A stretch of DNA of 6,612 bases, from assembly GCA_903920835.1 (NCBI GenBank), contig CAIXNQ010000247.1:1-6612 (forward strand), in the 5' to 3' direction. The DNA comes from an uncultured Bacteroidota bacterium (GTDB lineage Bacteria > Bacteroidota > Bacteroidia > Flavobacteriales > Flavobacteriaceae). Below the pieces are notes generated by a model. That model was not told the origin of the DNA and made no database searches. It saw only the letters and a program-made list of their open reading frames with translations. This document shows, piece by piece, positions 1 through 6,469 of the stretch (position 1 is the stretch's first letter; every line of letters starts with the position of its first letter). The translations under genes were made by a program, and so were the position numbers.

Positions 1-1115
1 GCCGAGAGTTGTACACGGATTCTGGCTTTGTCTTTCGGAACGACTGGATAGAAAAACCCAATCACATAGATGCCTTCTTCTAAAAGTGCCGAAGCCATTT
101 GTTGCGAAAGTTGGGCTTCATATAACATCACAGGAACTATTGCCGAGTCGCCTTCGACTACGTCAAAACCAGCGGCCTTCATTCCAGTTTTAAAATAGTT
201 GGTGTTCCACTCCAGTTGATCTCTCAGCGAGGTGTTGTTTTCGAGTAGTTCAAAAACCTTAATTGACGCACCAACAATAGCAGGAGCTAAGGAGTTTGAA
301 AACAAATAAGGTCTTGACCGTTGACGGAGCAGTTCAATAATTTCTTTTTTAGCAGTGGTATATCCACCCATTGCGCCACCCAGTGCTTTGCCGAGTGTTC
401 CAGTAATGATGTCAACACGCCCCATAACGCCTTTGGCTTCAAGGGTTCCTTTGCCAGTTGCGCCAATAAATCCAGCAGCATGACATTCATCAACCATCAC
501 TAAAGCATCATATTTATCGGCAAGGTCGCAAATTTTGTCGAGCGGTGCCACAATGCCGTCCATTGAAAAAACTCCGTCGGTAACAATAATTTTAAATCGA
601 TGTCCTGCTGCTGTGGCTTTAATTAGCTGGTCTTCGAGGTCGGTCATGTTGGCGTTTTCATAACGATAACGGGCAGCTTTGCAAAGTCGAACACCGTCAA
701 TTATAGAAGCGTGATTTAAGCTGTCAGAAATTATGCAATCTTGCTCGTTGAATAGGGGTTCAAAAATTCCGCCATTGGCATCAAAGGCAGCGGCATAAAG
801 AATGGTGTCTTCGGTGCCATAGAAATCGGCGATTTTTTGTTCTAATGTTTTATGAATGTCTTGCGTTCCGCAGATGAATCGAACCGACGACATTCCGAAA
901 CCATGCGTGTCAAGTGCGTCTTTGGCTGCTTGAACAACTTCTGGATGCGAGGAAAGTCCGAGGTAATTATTGGCACAAAAGTTTAAAACAGTTTTGCCGT
1001 TTACGGTAATTTCTGCACCTTGGGGCGAAGTAATGATGCGCTCCGTTTTGAAAATTCCGTTGTTTTTAATCGTTTCTAATTCTTCGGTTAAATGGTTTTT
1101 TATAGCTCCATACAT
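1..1115 (-). CDS. kbl: Glycine C-acetyltransferase (2-amino-3-ketobutyrate CoA ligase), C-terminus cut off by the window edge
   Basis: PLP-dependent cytosolic enzyme that cleaves 2-amino-3-ketobutyrate with CoA to glycine and acetyl-CoA, the second step of threonine breakdown after threonine 3-dehydrogenase. Translation from the ATG at 1113-1115 gives an uninterrupted 371 codons reaching the left edge. The family is about 398 residues long, so roughly 26 C-terminal residues are missing. The start MYGAIKNHLTEELETI is typical of Kbl. Landmarks of the alpha-oxoamine synthase family (fold type I) are present: NFCANNYLGLSSHP near 45-58, SDSLNHASIIDG with His135 that stacks on PLP, VDECHAAG with Asp209 that contacts the pyridine nitrogen, and the Schiff-base lysine Lys243 in GTLGKALGGAMGG. 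These sit one residue before the E. coli Kbl positions. Related AONS/BioF enzymes are less likely given the strong Kbl-like N-terminus. It starts 24 bases after the helicase-nuclease stop. No threonine dehydrogenase is in view. Its GC content is visibly higher than that of the other genes. Confidence 0.95.
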   Translation of the reverse strand, partial: MYGAIKNHLTEELETIKNNGIFKTERIITSPQGAEITVNGKTVLNFCANNYLGLSSHPEVVQAAKDALDTHGFGMSSVRFICGTQDIHKTLEQKIADFYGTEDTILYAAAFDANGGIFEPLFNEQDCIISDSLNHASIIDGVRLCKAARYRYENANMTDLEDQLIKATAAGHRFKIIVTDGVFSMDGIVAPLDKICDLADKYDALVMVDECHAAGFIGATGKGTLEAKGVMGRVDIITGTLGKALGGAMGGYTTAKKEIIELLRQRSRPYLFSNSLAPAIVGASIKVFELLENNTSLRDQLEWNTNYFKTGMKAAGFDVVEGDSAIVPVMLYEAQLSQQMASALLEEGIYVIGFFYPVVPKDKARIRVQLS

Positions 1116-1132
1116 ATTATTTTGTTTTTTTT

Positions 1133-1160
1133 GTTGAAGTTACAAATGTACTACTTCAAC
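1133..1160. repeat. Inverted repeat spanning the helicase-nuclease stop codon, before kbl
   Basis: Perfect 8-bp arms GTTGAAGT (1133-1140) and ACTTCAAC (1153-1160) flank a 12-base centre. The centre contains a second small palindrome, TACA-AA-TGTA (1141-1150), so a two-part stem with a 2-base bulge could form. It covers the last codons and TAA of the helicase-nuclease and half of the 24-base gap to kbl. On the minus-strand transcript it is followed by an A-rich stretch, so it is not an intrinsic terminator in that direction. In the plus direction it is followed by GGTTTTT, but no plus-strand gene ends here. It could be an mRNA processing or stability element, or a binding site at the kbl promoter. 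Confidence 0.5.
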
Positions 1161-4100
1161 GGTTTTTGAAATATAAACCAAAGCTTTTTTTATGACTTTA
1201 TAGCCCATAGATTCAATCACCTGTTGGTAATTATCAACTTGTTGTTTGTATTTTTCTTGATGACTTCCGGTTTTATAATCGAGCAGATAAACATTTTTGT
1301 TGTTGTCTATCGCCATTCTGTCGGGTTTGATGGTTTGTCCTTTGGGTTCAATAATGGTTTGTTCGTTTAAAATTTTGTTAGCACCATCAAAATGTTCCTT
1401 CAACTCTGGATGGTTTATAATTTGGGTTAAAGTTGCTTGCACTATATCGTGTTGAGATTTATTTATCAATCCGCTTTCAACGCCTTTAATAAGGGCAATT
1501 TCAAGATCTGAAGGTTGATTAATTTGCGATAATAATTCGTGAATTACGTTGCCATATTCTCGGGCTTCTTGTTGATGAGTTCCCCACAAAAGGGCTTCTT
1601 GTTGCGCAATCTTAATATTGTCTGCTTCTAAAATATGAATCACGGGTTCAATCAATTTGGTTTCGTTGTCAACAATTGTTGGTGGCGAAATTTTGTTAGT
1701 ATTGCCAAAAGAATATTTGGTTTTATTTTCGTCAAAATCGCCTTTCTCAATTAGATAATGAATGAAAAAACTCGCCATGTTGTTCGGATAATTTCCTTCT
1801 TTGTTGGGTTTCATTTTATTTGAAATCACAAACAATTGCTCTTCGGCACGGGTTAGCGCAACATAGAGCACATTGATATTATCTAGCAATTGTTCTTGAG
1901 ATTTCAAGTCATAGACCGATTTTGCTTCTGCTCCATAATCTTCTACAGATTTGCTGTTATCGACTAAAATCTTTGACAAATTTGGGTTTTCTTGTTCAAA
2001 ATCGAGCCATAACTTGTCTTTCTTTTGAAGGCTGTAATTCTCTTCGGCAAACGGAAAAATGACTACCGGAAACTCTAATCCTTTTGATTTATGAATGGTC
2101 ATTATTTGAATTGCACTTGTGCCTTCGGGAGACGGAATGCGGTATTTGTCGCCGCTTTTGTCCCAAAACGAAATAAACTCGCTGATGCTTTCGTTATAGC
2201 GAACGTCGCGTTCCAGCACTATGTCAAGAAAATATTGCAAATATGCCGTGGTGCATTTGGCTGGCAACAACGCATTAATGCAGGTTTCAACAGCTTGGTA
2301 TAAGCCTTTTTTTCTGATGGTTCTAAACGAAAGCTGAATTCCAAAACCGTTTAACCATTGTTCAAATTCGGATTCGTTTTTTAAAGCAATTCCTTGGGAA
2401 ATAAAATCGGAAACTTCTTTTTGATTTTGATTGTTAATTGCCAAATAATAAAGAAAATAAGCCTTAGATTCTAAATCTTCGGGGTTGTTTAAAAAGTTCA
2501 ATAAATGCGAAATAAACCGAACTTCGGTAGCGTTTTTAATCAACAATGTTTCAGATGAAACTATCGGAATTCCTTTTTCGATTAAAAAATTAGCAATTGC
2601 AGTTCCGTTGCGTTTGTGACGAATTAAAATCGCGATGTCGGCATAGACAAAGCCTTTTTTCAACACACTTTCAATAGTTTCTAAAATTGATGCTAAATAA
2701 TAATCGGTTTTGGTGTTAGCTTCGTCAGAGATTTCTGCTTCGTCATCTTCGGAAAGGTCTTCGTCTTGATCGATAAATTCAATAGAAACATAGCCCCCTT
2801 TTTTGTTGTTTGACTTTTGAAAACTGTGATTTTGGTATAAATCTTTATAATCTTCGTTATCAAATTTGGCAGAAATTAATTTAAAAAACAGATTGTTAAA
2901 ATCGATTACTTCTGAATAACTTCTGTAATTGGTGTCTAAATGAACTATGTTTTTTTCTTTATTGTTAAACGGATTGTGCGATTTGCTTAGTTCAATAAAC
3001 TGCTCTGCTTTTCCGCCGCGCCAACGATAGATGGATTGTTTTGGGTCGCCAACAATCATCAATGTGCCTTTTTCTCCATTGATTTCGCTCGAAGTAGCGT
3101 TGTCAATAAGCGGAATTAAGTTGCTCCACTGCATCTCGGAAGTGTCCTGGAACTCGTCGATGAAAAAATGGCGATAGCGTTCGCCAATTCGCTCATAAAT
3201 AAAAAGTGCTGGCTGGTTTTTTATTTCGTTAAAAATAATTGTGTTGAACACCGAAATACTCATCACGTTTTTCTCTTTTTGAATAGTGCTAAACTCGGTG
3301 TTGACGGTGTTTACTAACGAAAGCGGTGTACTGTTTTTTAGGAACGCTTTATATAAATTTTTCTTTGAAATTGCTGTATAAACGGGTTGTAACATCAAAA
3401 TAATCTCGGGCAAAATACTTTCGATTATCGATTTGTCTTTGGCGGTTTTATTGATTGCTACTTTATCAACAGAATCAAAATAATGCTTTTTTTCTTTAGA
3501 ATCGGATTGAACAATAGAATTCAAATGATTGATAAAAGTGCCTCTTGAAAACGATTTGAAGTCGATATTGTTTTGTTCAATCAAACTGATAATTTGCTTT
3601 GCAACCGCGCTATTTTCTTGTTCAATTTTATGAATTGCTGCCAGTGTTTCAAGTTTTATTTTCAAAAAATCGTTGATAGAAACGTCTTTAAGTTGCTCGA
3701 TTTCTTCTCTGTTATTTTCATTGAGAATAAGTTTGCTAATATCAAAAATAGTTCTTGAAACGTCCCAACTTTTGTCGTCGTCTGCTTTTTCGAGCGTAAA
3801 ATCGACTAATAATTTAGTTAGAAACGGGTCGGTTCCTGTTTGTTCAATCAAACTGTCTATGGCTTCGGTCAATAAATTTTCAGAATCTAAAGTAACATCA
3901 AACGAAAGCGGCAAACCTAAATCAAAAGCAAATGCACGAATAACTTTGTGTGTAAATTTGTCGATGGTAGAAATATCAAACGCTGCATAATTATGAATAA
4001 TATGTTTGATAATTTGCTTAGATTTTTGCGTAATAGCGTTCAAATCGAGACCTGTTTCTGCACTGATAACGGTCATCAATTCGATTGTTTTTTCGTTGGG

Positions 4101-4307
4101 TTGGTCTTGACCAAAAGCGGTTAAATTGCCTACAATTCGGCTTTTCATTTCGTGAACCGCTTTGTTTGTAAACGTAATTGCTAGAATATTTCTGTAAGCA
4201 TCGTTTGACTTTGCGGTCAGAATAATTTTTAAATATTCTTTGACCAACGTATAAGTTTTGCCCGAACCAGCCGAAGCGTCGTATAATGAAAATGAAGGTC
4301 TGTTCAT
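1140..4307 (-). CDS. AddA/RecB-like UvrD-family helicase with C-terminal PD-(D/E)XK nuclease
   Basis: ATP-driven superfamily 1A DNA helicase fused to an exonuclease, expected to process double-strand breaks for RecA-dependent repair, normally with an AddB-type partner. Helicase motifs appear in order: Walker A DASAGSGKT (10-18), Ia ITFTNKAVHEMKSRI (44-58), II IDEFQDTS (383-390), III GDPKQSIYRWRGG (420-432), IV NYRSYSEVIDFN (460-471), V MTIHKSKGLEFP (736-747) and VI YVALTRAEEQ (815-824). The nuclease follows: GNVIHELL with His923, PDRM with Asp996, LDYKTG with Asp1010 and Lys1012, then QQVDNY with Gln1022/1023. All catalytic positions look intact. At 1055 residues it is shorter than typical AddA or RecB (about 1200), as is usual for the flavobacterial version as I remember it. 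The ATG at 4305-4307 gives a start right before the Walker A strand. A 75-base gap separates it from the ATPase upstream. AddA or RecB naming is left open because no partner gene is in the window. Confidence 0.93.
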   Translation of the reverse strand: MNRPSFSLYDASAGSGKTYTLVKEYLKIILTAKSNDAYRNILAITFTNKAVHEMKSRIVGNLTAFGQDQPNEKTIELMTVISAETGLDLNAITQKSKQIIKHIIHNYAAFDISTIDKFTHKVIRAFAFDLGLPLSFDVTLDSENLLTEAIDSLIEQTGTDPFLTKLLVDFTLEKADDDKSWDVSRTIFDISKLILNENNREEIEQLKDVSINDFLKIKLETLAAIHKIEQENSAVAKQIISLIEQNNIDFKSFSRGTFINHLNSIVQSDSKEKKHYFDSVDKVAINKTAKDKSIIESILPEIILMLQPVYTAISKKNLYKAFLKNSTPLSLVNTVNTEFSTIQKEKNVMSISVFNTIIFNEIKNQPALFIYERIGERYRHFFIDEFQDTSEMQWSNLIPLIDNATSSEINGEKGTLMIVGDPKQSIYRWRGGKAEQFIELSKSHNPFNNKEKNIVHLDTNYRSYSEVIDFNNLFFKLISAKFDNEDYKDLYQNHSFQKSNNKKGGYVSIEFIDQDEDLSEDDEAEISDEANTKTDYYLASILETIESVLKKGFVYADIAILIRHKRNGTAIANFLIEKGIPIVSSETLLIKNATEVRFISHLLNFLNNPEDLESKAYFLYYLAINNQNQKEVSDFISQGIALKNESEFEQWLNGFGIQLSFRTIRKKGLYQAVETCINALLPAKCTTAYLQYFLDIVLERDVRYNESISEFISFWDKSGDKYRIPSPEGTSAIQIMTIHKSKGLEFPVVIFPFAEENYSLQKKDKLWLDFEQENPNLSKILVDNSKSVEDYGAEAKSVYDLKSQEQLLDNINVLYVALTRAEEQLFVISNKMKPNKEGNYPNNMASFFIHYLIEKGDFDENKTKYSFGNTNKISPPTIVDNETKLIEPVIHILEADNIKIAQQEALLWGTHQQEAREYGNVIHELLSQINQPSDLEIALIKGVESGLINKSQHDIVQATLTQIINHPELKEHFDGANKILNEQTIIEPKGQTIKPDRMAIDNNKNVYLLDYKTGSHQEKYKQQVDNYQQVIESMGYKVIKKALVYISKTVEVVHL
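1143..1150 (-). promoter_or_regulatory. Candidate -7 promoter element for kbl
   Basis: The minus strand reads TACATTTG, a full match to the Bacteroidota -7 consensus TAnnTTTG, ending 27 bases before the kbl ATG. It lies within the last codons of the upstream gene and in the loop of the inverted repeat 1133-1160. No TTG is found 17-23 bases further upstream, so only half of the promoter is supported. Kbl may also be transcribed from the upstream gene. Confidence 0.35.
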
Positions 4308-4333
4308 TGTAGTTTTGAATAAGAAAAGGTTTT

Positions 4334-4341
4334 CAAATGTA
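4334..4341 (-). promoter_or_regulatory. Candidate -7 promoter element for the helicase-nuclease gene
   Basis: The minus strand reads TACATTTG, matching TAnnTTTG and identical to the octamer before kbl. It ends 26 bases before the ATG at 4307, leaving a leader of about 20 bases. No clear TTG lies at the expected upstream distance. The 75-base spacer has no terminator for the preceding ATPase gene, so read-through is possible as well. Confidence 0.4.
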
Positions 4342-4382
4342 GTTTTTTAGGATTAATTATTTGAGCTTTAATCTAGAAAATA

Positions 4383-5522
4383 CTACAAAATAAAATCCAA
4401 ATAATTTTGTTTGTTTATTACTTCAAATTTTGCGTCTGGATAGGCTTTTGCAAATGCGGTCGGAATTTTTACTTTTCTATTGTCATTCCATTTGAATTTA
4501 AAACCGTTTAAAATTCCGTTTTCTTCTTCAAGCCAATCCAATTCTTGTTGATCATAGGTACGCCAGAAGTAATTTGAAACTGTTTTTTCTTTATAATTTT
4601 GATTTTTTATTCTCTCGGCCGCAAGATAGTTTTCCCAAAGTGCGCCAACATCAGTTCTGTTTTCTAATCGAGTAAAATTATTAATAACTGCGTTACGAAT
4701 TCCGTTGTCAATAAAATACCATCGGTTAGATTTGGTAATTTCTTTCCGAAGGTTTCTGCTAAATCCGGGCACTTTATAAATCACAAAAACTTTTGATAAT
4801 AAATCTAAATAGCTTTCGACCGTATTTTTTGAGATTCCTAACTGTCTGGCTAATTCTTGTAAAGAAACTTCTTGACCTACTTGAAAAGCAATTAATTTGA
4901 GTAAATCTAAAATTTTATTTGACTGTTTAATACCATCAAAAATCAGAATATCTTTTAATAAATAGGAATTTACTATTTCTTTCAAATAGTTTATTTTATC
5001 TTTCCAATCTGGATATCGCTCTAACTCTGGATAACTTCCAAAAAGTAATCGTTCTTCTAATTTATTGATGGTTTCTTTATGGTTTTCTTGTTTTGAAAAC
5101 TCCATTTGAGCAAACGGAAATAAGTAAATAGTGTTTTTTCTGCCAACTAATGGTTCGCCAAGTTTGTTTGATAAATCAAAAACAGACGAACCTGTTGCAA
5201 TTACTTTTATTCCGTCAATAGTGTCAACAATCAGTTTCAATATTAACCCAATATCTGGAATATTTTGTGCTTCGTCAATGACCAATAAGTTGATGTTTGC
5301 TAAAAGTCGATTATAATTGCTTATTGAACGCTCTTTTAAAAGATTAGCATCATCAAGGTCGTCTCCGTTGAGTTTTAAATAAGTAGATTTAGGAATTGAA
5401 GAAAGATAGTTTTTTATGTATGCCGTTTTTCCAACACGTCTTGCGCCTAATAAAATCAGTACTTTATTTGGTAAAACTCTATTATTGAATAATTCATCTA
5501 TGCCTCGTTTTAAAAAATCCAT
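4383..5522 (-). CDS. AAA-family ATPase with winged helix-turn-helix and DUF4143 C-terminal domain (AAA_14 type)
   Basis: A 379-residue cytosolic protein of a widespread, poorly characterised family; its physiological role is not known. Walker A GARRVGKT is at 26-33, Walker B LLVIDEAQ at 79-86, and ATGSS, the usual sensor-like strand, at 109-113. A helix-turn-helix of winged type spans about 219-245 (SLQELARQLGISKNTVESYL). The C-terminal DUF4143 region runs from about 270, with WRTYDQQELDW (320-330) and FKFKW (341-345), resembling a PD-(D/E)XK fold. By recollection the family normally has E-x-K at the last motif; here it reads K-F-K (Lys342, Lys344), which may mean a dead nuclease site. The longest frame reaches a TTG at 5552, but that codon lies within the promoter -7 box, so the ATG at 5520-5522 is chosen. 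Promoter and operator-like repeats lie directly upstream. It sits alone between housekeeping genes, which suggests an accessory insertion, and its GC is lower than that of the genes downstream. Confidence 0.9.
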   Translation of the reverse strand: MDFLKRGIDELFNNRVLPNKVLILLGARRVGKTAYIKNYLSSIPKSTYLKLNGDDLDDANLLKERSISNYNRLLANINLLVIDEAQNIPDIGLILKLIVDTIDGIKVIATGSSVFDLSNKLGEPLVGRKNTIYLFPFAQMEFSKQENHKETINKLEERLLFGSYPELERYPDWKDKINYLKEIVNSYLLKDILIFDGIKQSNKILDLLKLIAFQVGQEVSLQELARQLGISKNTVESYLDLLSKVFVIYKVPGFSRNLRKEITKSNRWYFIDNGIRNAVINNFTRLENRTDVGALWENYLAAERIKNQNYKEKTVSNYFWRTYDQQELDWLEEENGILNGFKFKWNDNRKVKIPTAFAKAYPDAKFEVINKQNYLDFIL

Positions 5523-5549
5523 GGGCTGTATTTTTAATAAATCATGCAA

Positions 5550-5581
5550 CAAAGATATTAAAAAAATGTAAATTCAGTCAA
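5550..5581 (-). promoter_or_regulatory. Promoter of the AAA/DUF4143 gene
   Basis: On the minus strand, TTG (5579-5581) is followed by 21 bases and TATCTTTG (5550-5557). This fits the flavobacterial consensus TTG-N17-23-TAnnTTTG in both halves. The -7 box ends 27 bases before the ATG at 5522, giving a leader of about 20 bases. It is the best promoter in the window. The -33 TTG overlaps one copy of the 16-bp direct repeat, so a protein bound there would compete with RNA polymerase. Confidence 0.6.
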
Positions 5582-5612
5582 TATACTGACGGAATTAATG
5601 TAAATTCAGTCA
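5565..5612. repeat. Two 16-bp direct repeats with an inverted half-site between them, operator-like
   Basis: AATGTAAATTCAGTCA occurs exactly at 5565-5580 and again at 5597-5612. The copies are separated by 16 bp, a 32-bp period close to three helical turns, so they face the same side of the DNA. The spacer holds TGACGGAAT (5587-5595), which is the reverse complement of the core ATTCAGTCA with one mismatch. The layout is therefore direct, inverted, direct. The first copy fills most of the interval between the -33 and -7 elements of the ATPase promoter. I infer an operator; the bound protein is not identified. Confidence 0.7.
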
Positions 5613-5693
5613 TTTGAAAATGGTATTAAATGATAAATAAATATGTTAAATAATAAAAATCAATATTTTAACAATAGATAATTAATAAAGACT

Positions 5694-6122
5694 TTAACAA
5701 CTAATTTTATCAACTCTGTTTTGGTGTCTTCCGCCTTCAAATTCTGTGTTTAAAAAAGTTTCAACAATCTCAATAGCTTGTTGAACAGAAGTAAATCTAG
5801 CAGGAATACTCACAATATTAGCGTTATTGTGTTGACGCGCTAGCCCAGAAATTTCTTTGGTCCAACAAAGTGCCGCACGAATTCCTTGATGTTTATTAGC
5901 AGTCATGGCTATTCCGTTTCCAGAACCACAAATCACAATTCCAAATTCGGCAACTCCAGATTCAACATCAACTGCGACTGGATGACCAAAATCTGGATAA
6001 TCAACACTATCAAAAGTGTCGGTTCCGTGATTAAGAATTTCGTGACCATTTGAGGTTAAAAACGCTACAATTTCATTTTTATATTCTGGACCTGCATGGT
6101 CGTTTCCGATAGAGATTTTCAT
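5694..6122 (-). CDS. rpiB: Ribose-5-phosphate isomerase B
   Basis: Interconverts ribose 5-phosphate and ribulose 5-phosphate in the non-oxidative pentose phosphate pathway, cytosolic, usually a dimer or tetramer. At 142 residues it has the normal length for the RpiB/LacAB family. Diagnostic segments are the N-terminal GNDHAG (6-11), DYPDFGHPVA (41-50), the active-site loop VICGSGNG (63-70) with catalytic Cys65, His98 in RQHNNANI (96-103), and the phosphate-binding arginines Arg132 and Arg136 in EGGRHQNRVDKI (129-140). The cysteine places it with E. coli-type RpiB rather than the mycobacterial type, which uses a glutamate. LacA/LacB and allose-6-phosphate isomerases are relatives, but no sugar operon surrounds it. 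The start is the ATG at 6120-6122, immediately before the conserved first strand. The gene is followed by a 171-base spacer holding the next promoter, with no convincing terminator. Confidence 0.97.
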   Translation of the reverse strand: MKISIGNDHAGPEYKNEIVAFLTSNGHEILNHGTDTFDSVDYPDFGHPVAVDVESGVAEFGIVICGSGNGIAMTANKHQGIRAALCWTKEISGLARQHNNANIVSIPARFTSVQQAIEIVETFLNTEFEGGRHQNRVDKISC

Positions 6123-6147
6123 ATAATTTTGATACTAATTATTCAGA

Positions 6148-6155
6148 CAAATTTA
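6148..6155 (-). promoter_or_regulatory. Candidate -7 promoter element for rpiB
   Basis: The minus strand reads TAAATTTG, matching TAnnTTTG, and ends 25 bases before the rpiB ATG. The surrounding sequence is very AT-rich, so a chance match is possible, and I find no TTG in the expected upstream interval. The agreement in spacing with the other three genes is the main support. Confidence 0.4.
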
Positions 6156-6433
6156 ATTAAACTTTTATGAGTATATCGATTTGATTACTATAAATTTATA
6201 AATTAAAAACTAAAATTAAAATAAAATTAAATAATTCAATATTAAGGCTTTATACAAATATTTTTTAACATAAAATAAGAGTGTTAATAATATTTTACAT
6301 TTCGTTGATGTTCAGTTTACTTTAAATTAACATAAATTGTTGACAACTTCATATAAAAATTTAAAACTATTTCTTGATTATTAATATAAAAATTGTAATC
6401 AAAAATTGGGTTGGAATAATCTAAAAAAGTTAG

Positions 6434-6469
6434 GTCGTTTTTTAAAAAAGTTATCAAGATAAAAACGAC
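6434..6469. repeat. 9-bp inverted repeat, possible weak bidirectional terminator
   Basis: GTCGTTTTT (6434-6442) and AAAAACGAC (6461-6469) are perfect complements around an 18-base centre. The right arm also overlaps a second palindrome, AAAAACG-A-CGTTTTT (6461-6475), so alternative pairings exist. On the plus strand the stem is followed directly by GTTTTT. On the minus strand it is followed by CTAAC and then six T. Either could give weak intrinsic termination, for example for a minus-strand gene beyond the right edge. The GC content of the stem is low, and a protein-binding role within the AT-rich region is equally possible. Confidence 0.35.

Noticed and set aside
287..503. Short frames on both strands within the first 500 bases
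   Set aside because: They overlap the kbl frame, which contains the PLP lysine and other conserved residues in this very region.
2091..2303. Plus-strand frame of 70 codons
   Set aside because: Antisense shadow of the region around helicase motif V; no start context or promoter.
3673..3990. Plus-strand open frame of 105 codons
   Set aside because: It lies entirely antisense to the helicase-nuclease, whose frame is continuous and motif-rich; the translation is low-complexity and resembles no known protein.
4351..4373. Inverted repeat GATTAA/TTAATC in the spacer after the ATPase gene
   Set aside because: Only 6 bp with one GC pair per arm, an 11-base loop and no T-tract after it on the minus strand, so it is not supportable as a terminator.
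5131..5316. Plus-strand frame of 61 codons
   Set aside because: Antisense to the Walker B region of the ATPase; no independent support.
5565..5612. The direct repeats as a small CRISPR array
   Set aside because: Only two 16-bp copies with a 16-bp spacer that itself contains a related half-site; no cas genes nearby and the repeats are too short.
5645..5672. GTTAAA/TTTAAC inverted repeat after rpiB
   Set aside because: Six almost pure AT base pairs around a 16-base AT loop; expected by chance in this composition and too weak for a terminator.
6374..6402. TTGATTA/TAATCAA inverted repeat
   Set aside because: Seven bp, AT-rich, 15-base spacer, no T-tract or adjacent gene end; likely chance.
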